A stretch of DNA of 64,000 bases from Palsa-504 sp963742795. Its GTDB lineage: Bacteria > Actinomycetota > Actinomycetes > Streptosporangiales > Streptosporangiaceae. Numbering within the stretch: position 1 is the first letter of the stretch; every line of letters starts with the position of its first letter. The notes below the pieces were generated by a model. It did not search any database. It was given only the letters and a program-made list of their open reading frames with translations, and was not told the DNA's origin. The DNA is taken from positions 248,001-312,000 of the forward strand of contig CAVUNL010000026.1 of NCBI GenBank assembly GCA_963742795.1, written 5' to 3'. Of this stretch, positions 26,584 to 34,558 are shown piece after piece. Both the position numbers and the translations under genes were made by a program.

Positions 26584-27117
26584 TCAGCGGTACTGGTCGC
26601 CCAGACTCCGAGGCGGCGGGCTGGACTGGTAGCTGTCGCCGGGCCTGCGGCGCCGTACCGCCCGCCCGGCGACCTGGAGGGTCAGGGTCCAGATGGCGAT
26701 GCCCAGGATCAGGTTGACCAGTGCGGTCGCGGCCTTCTGGTCCACCGGAGCCGTGGTGCTGAACGGGAACACCACGGCGACGATCGTGGCCAGCCCGATG
26801 ATCCAGCCGAAAAACACCTGCGGCCGCGGCGTGGTCAGCAGCAGCAGGTGCATGATCGCCGTGGCGACCAGGGCGGCGCCCGCTGCGGACAGCACGTACC
26901 CTGCGGTGGATGCGTCGCCCCACGCGCCGTCCCGGCGCGGCGCCAGGATCGGGATGGTGAACAGCCACCGGGCGACCAGGATGCCGACCAGCGCGATCAG
27001 GGCCGCGACGATCGCCGTCGCCACTCCGCCAGCCCACAGTGGCCCCGGCTCGATCCAGCGAGTCGGAGCCGAAGGCTCCGGAGGTGGTTCTTCTGCTCTT
27101 CGCATGGGAGTTGTCAT
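26584..27117 (-). CDS. Four-helix membrane protein (DUF6069-like)
   Basis: Small membrane protein of 177 aa. A Pro/Glu-rich cytoplasmic start is followed by four hydrophobic segments: AGGVATAIVAALIALVGILV, GYVLSAAGAALVATAIMHLL, VFFGWIIGLATIVAVVFPF and ALVNLILGIAIWTLTLQVAG. It ends with a basic, Ser/Pro-rich tail. The order and spacing fit the actinobacterial DUF6069 family, whose function is unknown. The gene stands alone between the phasin-like and the molybdoenzyme genes. Confidence 0.75.
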   Translation of the reverse strand: MTTPMRRAEEPPPEPSAPTRWIEPGPLWAGGVATAIVAALIALVGILVARWLFTIPILAPRRDGAWGDASTAGYVLSAAGAALVATAIMHLLLLTTPRPQVFFGWIIGLATIVAVVFPFSTTAPVDQKAATALVNLILGIAIWTLTLQVAGRAVRRRRPGDSYQSSPPPRSLGDQYR

Positions 27118-27250
27118 CGGCGCGCCTAACTAAACCCGAGGATCCCGGATCAGACCTGACCCGCTCACCACTGAGACCTAACCGCTTACGACATTCCGAA
27201 ACGCCTGCGCCGCGGACAATCATCCGCGCTGGGCGACGCCGGCGTCAGGC

Positions 27251-28840
27251 TTACCCGACCGTGACCGCGAGCGACGGGTAGCCACTGGCCCCGTTCGGCT
27301 CTGGCTGCGCCTGGGCGGCGGTCTGGGTGTAGCCGGTCTTGTCGGTGGCCCGGGCCTCGATCACGTGGTTCCCGCTGGTCGCGTCCCAGTCCCAGACCCA
27401 CTGCCGCCAGGTGTCGAGATCGGGGACGGCTGCCAGCCGGGCCGGGTTCCACGGACCCTGATCGACCCGAACCTCCACCGCCTCGATGCCCTTGTGCTGC
27501 GCCCACGCCACCCCGGCCACCGAGGTCCGGCCGGGCCTGAGCTGGCTTTCGCCGTTCGGCACGTCGATCCGGGATTCGGTCTTGATCGGCGCCTGCTGCG
27601 ACCAGCCGCGCTGAACCCAGTAGGCGTAGTTCCCGGCGAACGTGGTGACGTTGATGTCCGTCACCCACTTGGTCGCCGAGACGTAGCCGTACAGGCCCGG
27701 CACCACCATGCGCGCCGGGAAGCCGTGCTCGATCGGCAGCGGCTGGCCGTTCATCGCCACCGCGAGCAGGGCATCGCGGCCGTCCATCACGGTCTGCACC
27801 GGGGTGCCGGAGGTGAACCCGTCCACCGACGTGCACATGAGCTGATCGGCGCCGGCCTTGATCCCAGCCTCGCGCAGCAGGCTGGCCAGGCTCGCGCCCA
27901 GCCACAGCGCGTTGCCGATGTAGGGCCCGCCCACCGGGTCGGAGACGCAGCACAAGGTGACGTAATCCTCGATCAGCGGTCGTTTCAGCAGCTCATCGAA
28001 GGTGAGCGTGATCTCGCGGCTGACCATGCCGTGAATCCGCAGCTGCCAGCTCGACGGGTCGACCTCGGGCAGGACGATGGCCGTGTCCACCCGGTAGAAG
28101 TTGTTGTTGGGCGTGATGAACGAGGCCAGCCCCGGGATGTTCAGGTCGACGCCCGGAGGGAGAGTCGGCACGGTCGTCGGCACGGGCTTGGGGATCTTGA
28201 TCGCGTTCCGCGCGGTGGTCACGCTGCTCCGTTCGGCCAGCAGCCGCCCGGCCAGCCCGGCCACGGCCGCGGCGCCCGCGGTGGCCACGCTGGCGGCCAG
28301 GAAGCCCCGCCGGGCCGGCTCGGTATCCCCCCACGCCTGCGGCGCAGCCGAGGCCCCGGCCGCGGCCGGGGCGCCGATCCGCTCGATCAGCACCCGCAGC
28401 ACGATGGCCGCCGCCGCCGTCGCGGCCAGCGTCGGCAGCAGGCTGGCCACGGACGCGGTGGGCCGGGTCGCGGCGGCGGTCAGCCCGATGGCCGCGAACA
28501 CCAGCAGGCCCGCCATCCCGTACCACAGCCGCCGCGTGGCCTCCACGCCGATCACGGCCGCGAAGATCCCGAGCACGACGATGATGCCGCTCACCAGCAC
28601 GAGCTTGTCGTTGGAGCCGAAGTTGGTGATCGCGAAGTTCTTCAGCCACGGCGGCGTGAAGTCGATTTGCAACTGCCCGACCGCGACCACCGGCGACCCG
28701 TTCGCGCCGGTCAGCCCGGCCACCAGCTGCCCCACCCCGAGCGCGGTGGCCGCGGCCAGCAGGCCCGCGATCGCGCCGAGCCCCGCCCGGCGCCTGGCCC
28801 AGGGGTCACTCCGACCCTGTCGACTCCCCTTCATGTCCAT
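27251..28840 (-). CDS. Membrane-anchored sulfite-oxidase-like molybdopterin oxidoreductase
   Basis: Protein of 529 aa. About four transmembrane segments occupy residues 15-200. A periplasmic SUOX-type molybdopterin domain follows, with the probable molybdenum-ligand Cys at residue 298 (YVTLCCVSDPVGG) and the family segments LRIHGMVSREITLTFDEL, HGFPARMVVPGLYGY and KWVTDINV. The end is a Mo-co dimerisation domain. The substrate is unknown. It is divergent from the SigK-type sigma factor across an 82-base spacer containing a perfect 9-base inverted repeat, suggesting control by that sigma/anti-sigma pair. Confidence 0.87.
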   Translation of the reverse strand: MDMKGSRQGRSDPWARRRAGLGAIAGLLAAATALGVGQLVAGLTGANGSPVVAVGQLQIDFTPPWLKNFAITNFGSNDKLVLVSGIIVVLGIFAAVIGVEATRRLWYGMAGLLVFAAIGLTAAATRPTASVASLLPTLAATAAAAIVLRVLIERIGAPAAAGASAAPQAWGDTEPARRGFLAASVATAGAAAVAGLAGRLLAERSSVTTARNAIKIPKPVPTTVPTLPPGVDLNIPGLASFITPNNNFYRVDTAIVLPEVDPSSWQLRIHGMVSREITLTFDELLKRPLIEDYVTLCCVSDPVGGPYIGNALWLGASLASLLREAGIKAGADQLMCTSVDGFTSGTPVQTVMDGRDALLAVAMNGQPLPIEHGFPARMVVPGLYGYVSATKWVTDINVTTFAGNYAYWVQRGWSQQAPIKTESRIDVPNGESQLRPGRTSVAGVAWAQHKGIEAVEVRVDQGPWNPARLAAVPDLDTWRQWVWDWDATSGNHVIEARATDKTGYTQTAAQAQPEPNGASGYPSLAVTVG

Positions 28841-28868
28841 GTCCCTTATTCGTTGCCGCCGCCCTCAG

Positions 28869-28893
28869 GGTTTGCCGCCCAAGACGGCAAACC
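28869..28893. promoter_or_regulatory. Perfect 9-base inverted repeat between molybdoenzyme and sigma factor genes
   Basis: GGTTTGCCG and CGGCAAACC flank a 7-base centre. The site lies in the divergent promoter region, 28 bases from the molybdoenzyme start and 29 bases from the chosen sigma-factor start. No T-run follows, so an operator is more likely than a terminator. The cognate regulator is unknown. Confidence 0.5.
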
Positions 28894-28922
28894 ATGGCGG
28901 GGTGCTGCTACGAATATCAGTC

Positions 28923-29525
28923 GTGACCGCTACCGGCAGCCAGGAACCGAGGAACCGGGCGCGACCCGCCCCGGCCGCCCCGGCAGGCACCGACCTCGCC
29001 GGCCAGATCGCCCTGGTGGCGCGCGGCGAGGCCACGGCCTTCGACGCCGTCTTCGAGCAGATCGGCCCGTCCGTGTTCGGCGTGGTCAGGCGGGTGATCC
29101 GCGATCCGGCCCAGTCCGAGGAGGTCACCCAGGAGGTCATGCTCGAGGTCTGGCGGAGTGCGTCCAAGTTCGACGCCGGGCGGGGGAGTGCGGCCGCCTG
29201 GGTGATGACGCTGGCCCATCGCCGGGCCGTGGACCGGGTCCGGTCCGTGCAGAAGGAAGCCGAACGCGAGCGGCGCGTTGCGGTCGCCGAGATCCCGTTC
29301 GACGAAGTGATCGAGGCCGTCGAGTCCAGCCTCGAGCGCGAGCGCGTGCGGCGCTGCCTGGGCTCCCTGACCGAGGTGCAGCGCGAGTCGGTCACCCTGG
29401 CCTACTACGCCGGCTATACCTACGGCCAGGTGGCCAGCCTGCTCGGCGTGCCGACCGGAACCGTGAAGACCAGGATGCGCGACGCGTTGATCCGGATGCG
29501 CGACTGCCTGGGGGTGCCGGAATGA
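28923..29525 (+). CDS. sigK: ECF RNA polymerase sigma factor, SigK-like
   Basis: ECF sigma factor of 200 aa. Region 2 is seen in AFDAVFEQIGPSVFGVVRRV and EEVTQEVMLEVWRSASKFD; region 4 in LTEVQRESVTLAYYAGYTYG and VPTGTVKTRMRDALIRMRD. The GTG at 28923 is chosen; a GTG 21 bases upstream is possible. The stop overlaps the ATG of the RskA-type anti-sigma gene by 4 bases, the classic SigK/RskA pairing. In mycobacteria SigK controls redox-sensitive genes. Here the divergent molybdoenzyme is a candidate target. Confidence 0.88.
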   Translation: MTATGSQEPRNRARPAPAAPAGTDLAGQIALVARGEATAFDAVFEQIGPSVFGVVRRVIRDPAQSEEVTQEVMLEVWRSASKFDAGRGSAAAWVMTLAHRRAVDRVRSVQKEAERERRVAVAEIPFDEVIEAVESSLERERVRRCLGSLTEVQRESVTLAYYAGYTYGQVASLLGVPTGTVKTRMRDALIRMRDCLGVPE

Positions 29526-30328
29526 GGTTGAGCATGAAACTGACCAAACGCAGCCAGATACGCGACGCGCACACCCTGGCCGGAGCGTACGCGATGGACG
29601 CGGTCTCCGCGCCGGACCGGGAGCGGTTCGAGCGGCACCTGGCCGGGTGCGAGGAGTGCGCGCGAGAGATCGCGAGCCTGCGCGAGACCACCGCCATGCT
29701 CGGTACCGCCGCGGCCGAGCCCGTGCCCGCGGGCCTGAAGGAACGGATCGTGGCCGTCGCCGCGGTGACCCGGCAGCAACCGCCCGCCGACGAGACCGAG
29801 CCGGTGCCGCTCGCCCACGGCACGTGGGCCAGGGCCGGGATCTGGTTCCGTTCGCTGGCCTGGCCGGGCCGCCTGACCGTGGTGACGGCCGGCGCGGCTG
29901 CCGCGGCCGTGCTCGGGGTCGCCGCCGTGTTCGGCATTGCCAACAGCGGCATGCAGCAGCAGATCGACCAGGCCCAGGCCAGCAGCCAGCAGATCGCCGT
30001 GGTGCTGACCGCGCAGGATGCCCATATGACCACCGGGACGGTGGCCGGCGGCGGCACCGCCACCATCGTCATGTCCCACTCACGGCACGCGCTGGTCTTC
30101 ACCGCCCAGGGCCTGCATGCCCTGCCTGCTTCACGCGGTTACGAGCTGTGGCTCATCGGCCCGGCCGGAACCCGGCCCGCCGGGATGCTGCCCGCGGGCA
30201 ACCACGGCATGACCGGCCCGGTCATCGCCTCCGGCCTGCGCCCGGGGGACCACCTGGCCCTGACCGCCGAACCCGCGGACGGCAGCGCGCAGCCCGACAC
30301 CCCGATGATGCTCGACATGCAGCTGTAG
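29522..30328 (+). CDS. rskA: Anti-sigma-K factor RskA-like membrane protein
   Basis: Protein of 268 aa. The cytoplasmic N-terminus carries the zinc-finger-like motif ERHLAGCEECAREI (H-x3-C-x2-C) that binds sigma factors. One transmembrane helix (LTVVTAGAAAAAVLGVAAVF) lies near residue 130. An extracytoplasmic RskA domain follows (GTATIVMSHSRHALVFTAQG, YELWLIGPAG). It should hold the sigma factor at the membrane until a signal triggers release. It overlaps the sigma gene by 4 bases. Confidence 0.9.
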   Translation: MRLSMKLTKRSQIRDAHTLAGAYAMDAVSAPDRERFERHLAGCEECAREIASLRETTAMLGTAAAEPVPAGLKERIVAVAAVTRQQPPADETEPVPLAHGTWARAGIWFRSLAWPGRLTVVTAGAAAAAVLGVAAVFGIANSGMQQQIDQAQASSQQIAVVLTAQDAHMTTGTVAGGGTATIVMSHSRHALVFTAQGLHALPASRGYELWLIGPAGTRPAGMLPAGNHGMTGPVIASGLRPGDHLALTAEPADGSAQPDTPMMLDMQL

Positions 30329-30401
30329 AACTCTCTAGCCATTAGTGTCCATCGGCCCGGCCTCGTTCGTCGTGATAGTGATGGACGCCCGGAGGTAGCC
30401 G

Positions 30402-30746
30402 ATGAAATACATGCTGATTCACACCATCGACCCGAACGCCGAGCACAGCACGGACGGCATGCCCACGTACGATGCCTGGCTGGACGAGATGCTGGCCCGC
30501 GGGGTCAACCTGCACGGTGACCGCCTCCGCGACGTCAGCGACGCCACCACGGTGCAGGTCCGCAACCGCGAGGTGCTGGTGAGCGACGGGCCGTTCGCCG
30601 AGACCAAGGAGCAGATCGCCGGCTACGACGTGATCGAGTGCACCGATCTGGACGAGGCGATCGAGGTCGCGGCCAAGCACCCGACCGCCTGGCTGGGCAC
30701 GATCGAAGTCCGCCCGATCCAGGACGACCCATGCGGCAGCCCCTGA
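30402..30746 (+). CDS. YciI-family protein
   Basis: A 114-residue YCII-related protein with the characteristic DGPFAETKEQIAGYDVIEC segment and the C-terminal DEAIEVAAKHP helix. Proteins of this type are small dimeric alpha/beta-barrel proteins, often fused to or beside ECF sigma factors, with no settled function. The ATG follows a GGAGGTAG ribosome site. It lies 73 bases after rskA. Confidence 0.85.
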   Translation: MKYMLIHTIDPNAEHSTDGMPTYDAWLDEMLARGVNLHGDRLRDVSDATTVQVRNREVLVSDGPFAETKEQIAGYDVIECTDLDEAIEVAAKHPTAWLGTIEVRPIQDDPCGSP

Positions 30747-30768
30747 TACCCATGTATCGTGCTTTGTC

Positions 30769-31248
30769 GTGAGTGAGGGGACCGGCTGGGCCGGCAGGCT
30801 CAGGCGCGTGGTGAACGCCCGCATGGAGGAGATGAGCTTCCGGTCGGGCGTCGCCGTCTTCGCCGGCGTCCTGGCCCTCACCGCGGTGGGAATCGCGCTC
30901 ACGGTCACGCCGGGGGCTGGCCACCCGGCCGCCGCCGCGCCGCCTTCGGCGTCTGCGTCGGCGAGCGTCACCCAGGTCCCGACGGTACCCCTGTCGTCTG
31001 CCTCCGCGGCGCCCTCGTCGTCGGACAGCCCGTCGGCCACCCAGGACGCGCCGCAATCCGCCCCGGCGCCCACTAATGAAGACGCACCCCAGCCCGAGAC
31101 GACGACGCAGGCGCCCTCTCCGCGGCCTTCCCCAGCCTCGTCCTCTCCGTGGCCGACGCCCAGGCCGCCGTTCTCGCTCGCACCAAACCCGGTTCGGCAT
31201 AGCCCGCCGCCCGGGTGGCCCCCGGGGTGGCCATGGCCCCTCTATTGA
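30769..31248 (+). CDS. Membrane-anchored Ser/Pro-rich protein of unknown function
   Basis: Protein of 159 aa with a short cytoplasmic start, one transmembrane helix (GVAVFAGVLALTAVGIALTV) and a low-complexity outer part rich in Ser, Ala, Pro and Thr, ending PPPGWPPGWPWPLY. The GTG at 30769 is the first start. I do not recognise a domain. The stop lies 2 bases from the stop of the facing kinase gene. Confidence 0.6.
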   Translation: MSEGTGWAGRLRRVVNARMEEMSFRSGVAVFAGVLALTAVGIALTVTPGAGHPAAAAPPSASASASVTQVPTVPLSSASAAPSSSDSPSATQDAPQSAPAPTNEDAPQPETTTQAPSPRPSPASSSPWPTPRPPFSLAPNPVRHSPPPGWPPGWPWPLY

Positions 31249-31250
31249 GG

Positions 31251-33944
31251 CTACCGCTCCTCTCTTACCTCCAGCTCAAGTGGCAGCTCGGCTGCGATGC
31301 GCGTCCCCGCCCCCGGTGGGCTCTCGACCGAGATCGACCCGCCGAGCGCCTCGACGCGGTCGGTCAGCCCGACGAGGCCCGAACCGCGGCTTCGATCAGC
31401 TCCGCCGATGCCGTCGTCGCGGATGGACAGCATCAGACGGCCATCGCGAGGCGTCACCGAGATATCGATCCGTGACGCCTGCGCGTGCTTGGCCGCATTG
31501 GCCAGAGCCTCTGACATGACGTAGTACGCCGCGACCTCGATCGGTGCAGGCAGCCGCGTACCGATCTTGAGGTCCAGCGCGACGGGAATTGCCGACCGAC
31601 GCGCGAGCGTTCGCAGCGCCGGCGCGAGCCCTCCCTGCGCGAGGATCGCCGGATGGATCCCGCGTGAGAGCGCCTGTAGCTCCTCGACCGCTCCGGCCAG
31701 CCCGGTCGCGATCCGGGCAAGCTCCGCGCGAAGGTCGCTCAGGTCGGAAGGCAGACCGGACTGCGCGGCGCGTAGCGCCAACCCGAGCGAGACCAGCCGC
31801 TGCTGGGTGCCGTCGTGGAGGTCTCGCTCGATCCGCCGGCGAGCATCGTCTGACGCGGCCACGATGCGTCGCCGCGACGCGGCGAGCTCGGACTTGCTCT
31901 CGGCATTCGCGATTGCTGTGGCGACGAGCTCGCCGACTTTCTCCATGCGGTCCTCGGCATCGGGCGGGAGTTCCTCGCTGGCCGCGACGACCATTGCCCC
32001 CCAGAGACGGCCCTCCACCACGATCGGGCTCGCAACGGTAGACGCAATGCCGGAGGGCCCCAAGCCCGCGGAAATGGGTCCGCCGGCGGACACCCAGGAG
32101 GTTCCGCCCATCCGGGCCGAGCGTCCAGTGTGATAGACGCGTGCGCTGGCGATCGCATCGTCGAAGCTCCAGCGCGCTCCGGCGAACTCGGCGGCGACCT
32201 GTCGCGCGGCGCCAACGAGGACGATCGCCCGGTCCTCGGGGTCGAATCGGACGACCCCGGCTACGCGGGTGGCGAACAGCTGACCGACTTCGTCGCTCAC
32301 CGCCGAGAAGATCTCGGCAGGCCGTACGCCCTCCGCCACCAACGTAGCCACGCGCCGAAGCGCGGCCTGCTCGTCGACCAGCCGCTCGATTGCGGCGCGC
32401 GCCTCGGCGTTGCTAATGGCGGTGGCGACGAGACTCGCGAACTGCACGAGGTGCCTCTCCGGCTCTGGCGGCCACGCCCGCTCCCCGGACGTCGCGACAA
32501 CCAGCGCCCCCCAGATGCCGCCGCGCACGACGATCGGGCAGCCCACCGCCGACCCGACCCTGCGCTCGCGCGCGCCCTCAGCGACCGCGCCAGGAGCGGC
32601 AGAGTAATCGTCGATCCGGGCTGGCCGTCCTTCGCGGATGACGGACGCGGTGACGCCGTCACCATCGATCCGCAGCCGCGCGCCGACCGGAAAGCTGGCC
32701 GAGATCGCGGCGCCGCGAGCCGCAACTACGGTAGCGGTCCCGTCGCCCTCGTCGCGAAACAAGCCGCAGTCGACGTTTCCGAGTATGTTCCCCGCCTCTT
32801 CGGCGACCTTCGCGAACACCTCGCCGGGAGACTCCTCCTCTGCGACAAGCGTCGCCACGCGCCGCAGCGCCGCTTGCTCGTCGGCTAGCCGCGCGAGCGT
32901 CTCGCGTGCCTCGGCCCTCGCGATCGCGGTGGCCAGGAGCTCGGTGAAGTCGGAGAGGCCTGCTTCGATGCCTGGCCGCAAAGGCGCCCCTCCCGGGTTG
33001 GCGACACAGATGACTCCCCACGGTCGGTCGTCGACGAGGATGGGGACACCGACCGCCGAGCGTATCGACCATGTCCGCATGGCGGCGGCGGACGTGCTTT
33101 GCAGCTCCGTGTAGTCCTCGATCCTCGCCGCGCGCCCCGTTTGGAGCACGGTCGCTCCCAAGCTCGGTCCGTCGAGCGGCCACCTGCTGCCGACCGGGAA
33201 GCCGGGGTCATCGACAGAGGCGACCACGGTGGAATGCGCATCCGAGTCGTATCGATCGATCGTCACTATGTGAACGCCGAAGACCTGCGCCACTTCTCGC
33301 GCGGCCAAGGCGAATACGTCCGCCTCGGCTTTGCCCTGTACAACGAGCGTCGCGACCCGTCGCAGCGCCGCCTGCTCCTCGGCGAGGCGTACGAGCTCGG
33401 CTGTCCGCGCCGCGACCTTCGCCTCGAGCTCGTTCCGCGTCTGGCGTAGCGCTTCTTCGGCGCTCGCCCGTTCTTCGATGAGGCGTGCGTTATGGAAGGC
33501 CGTCGCGGCGTGATCCGCGGCCAGGGACAGCAGCAGCTGATCGATCGCCGTCGGAAAGTCGCTGCGCGTTCGCGCGGCGGCGACGAGGCCGCCGTGGCCG
33601 TCGGCACCGATGGGGACGGCAATACCGCGACACGGCTCCGAGGCGTCACCGACGTCGGCAATGACGGTCCGATCGGGGAATCGAGCCGTAGCGCCTTGAC
33701 GTTCCAGCCAGTCCGGAAACCCCTTCCACGCATCACCGCGCGTGACGTCGACTGCTCCGCCGTCTGGACGGCGCAGTCGCACGAAGGCAAAGTCGAGCTG
33801 CAGCAACGTTACGAGCGCATCGGCGAGCCCGGCTGCCACGGCAGGAGGGCCTTCTCCGATCCACGCCGCCGGGGTCGCGAGCAAGGCGACCAGGTCCCTC
33901 AGTGCCGTTTGCAGGCGGAGGGCGTCGCTGGGTGCCTGCCGCAT
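31251..33944 (-). CDS. Multi-GAF sensor histidine kinase (four GAF domains)
   Basis: Soluble kinase of 897 aa. Four successive GAF domains are marked by repeats of the linker EEQAALRRVATLV or DEQAALRRVATLV and by blocks such as SIRSAVGVPILVDDRPWGVI, VGSAVGCPIVVRGGIWGALV and STVASPIVVEGRLWGAMVV. The HisKA_3 box is RRRIERDLHDGTQQRLVSLG (near residue 700). The ATPase domain has SEALANAAKHAQAS, IRDDGIGGA and GSGLVGLTDRVEALGG. No cognate regulator is adjacent, so it is an orphan kinase here. Bound ligands are unknown. Confidence 0.9.
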   Translation of the reverse strand: MRQAPSDALRLQTALRDLVALLATPAAWIGEGPPAVAAGLADALVTLLQLDFAFVRLRRPDGGAVDVTRGDAWKGFPDWLERQGATARFPDRTVIADVGDASEPCRGIAVPIGADGHGGLVAAARTRSDFPTAIDQLLLSLAADHAATAFHNARLIEERASAEEALRQTRNELEAKVAARTAELVRLAEEQAALRRVATLVVQGKAEADVFALAAREVAQVFGVHIVTIDRYDSDAHSTVVASVDDPGFPVGSRWPLDGPSLGATVLQTGRAARIEDYTELQSTSAAAMRTWSIRSAVGVPILVDDRPWGVICVANPGGAPLRPGIEAGLSDFTELLATAIARAEARETLARLADEQAALRRVATLVAEEESPGEVFAKVAEEAGNILGNVDCGLFRDEGDGTATVVAARGAAISASFPVGARLRIDGDGVTASVIREGRPARIDDYSAAPGAVAEGARERRVGSAVGCPIVVRGGIWGALVVATSGERAWPPEPERHLVQFASLVATAISNAEARAAIERLVDEQAALRRVATLVAEGVRPAEIFSAVSDEVGQLFATRVAGVVRFDPEDRAIVLVGAARQVAAEFAGARWSFDDAIASARVYHTGRSARMGGTSWVSAGGPISAGLGPSGIASTVASPIVVEGRLWGAMVVAASEELPPDAEDRMEKVGELVATAIANAESKSELAASRRRIVAASDDARRRIERDLHDGTQQRLVSLGLALRAAQSGLPSDLSDLRAELARIATGLAGAVEELQALSRGIHPAILAQGGLAPALRTLARRSAIPVALDLKIGTRLPAPIEVAAYYVMSEALANAAKHAQASRIDISVTPRDGRLMLSIRDDGIGGADRSRGSGLVGLTDRVEALGGSISVESPPGAGTRIAAELPLELEVREER

Positions 33945-34081
33945 CCACCGCCTCCCAAGCGGGCTCGACCAACCGCCTAGATGCGATTTTGTCGATTCCG
34001 AGAGGGCTAGAGAAGTAGTTTAACGAAATACCGATCAGCCTGTCACCGGCACCACCGGTGCTCCAGGCGCCTCGCCACGGG

Positions 34082-34558
34082 TCAGCGAGCGGGCGGCAGC
34101 GGCGTGACAATGTGACGGCCCGCCCGGTCTGGGTGGGGGAGAGCAGCGTGCCTGGCCGCCAGCGCGGCCACCGCGGCGGCCGCCTCTGGCGGCATCGGTT
34201 GCACCCGGCCGTCATTTACGTGCAGGAACATCAGCTCGCAGGTCGCCGCCAGGCTCCCGGCGCTGGTCATCTGGTGGAACACGTGCATCCGCTTCTCGTC
34301 GTGGCCGAGCAGCTGGGTCCGGTACTCCAGCACCGCGCCCTGCATCACGCCGCTGACGAAGCACAGGTGGCTTTCCGCCGTGTAGATGCCGCCCCCGGTC
34401 CGCGCCCGATAGGCGGCGCCAAGGCCCACGTGATCCAGGAAGGCCTCGGTCGCCTCGGTGAACGCCAGGAAGTAATAGGCGTCCATCATGTGGCCGTTGT
34501 AGTCGATCCACTCCGGCGGCACGCTCCGGTCGCCGGTACCGAGCCCTCCGGGAATCAC
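34082..34558 (-). CDS. Hotdog-fold acyl-CoA thioesterase, probable betainyl-CoA thioesterase
   Basis: A 158-residue hotdog thioesterase. The motif WIDYNGHMMDAYYFLAFTEA carries the Asp/His region typical of the 4-hydroxybenzoyl-CoA thioesterase type. The gene overlaps the ABC ATPase gene by 4 bases and is the last of the long minus-strand unit that includes a carnitine-type dehydrogenase and BKACE enzyme. In carnitine degradation the thioesterase CdhB splits betainyl-CoA into glycine betaine and CoA; the context fits that role. Substrate is inferred. Confidence 0.8.
   Translation of the reverse strand: MIPGGLGTGDRSVPPEWIDYNGHMMDAYYFLAFTEATEAFLDHVGLGAAYRARTGGGIYTAESHLCFVSGVMQGAVLEYRTQLLGHDEKRMHVFHQMTSAGSLAATCELMFLHVNDGRVQPMPPEAAAAVAALAARHAALPHPDRAGRHIVTPLPPAR

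Noticed and set aside
27365..30328. Very long plus-strand frame joining the molybdoenzyme antisense to the sigma/anti-sigma genes
   Set aside because: Only the last part is real (rskA, starting at 29522); the rest is shadow sequence.
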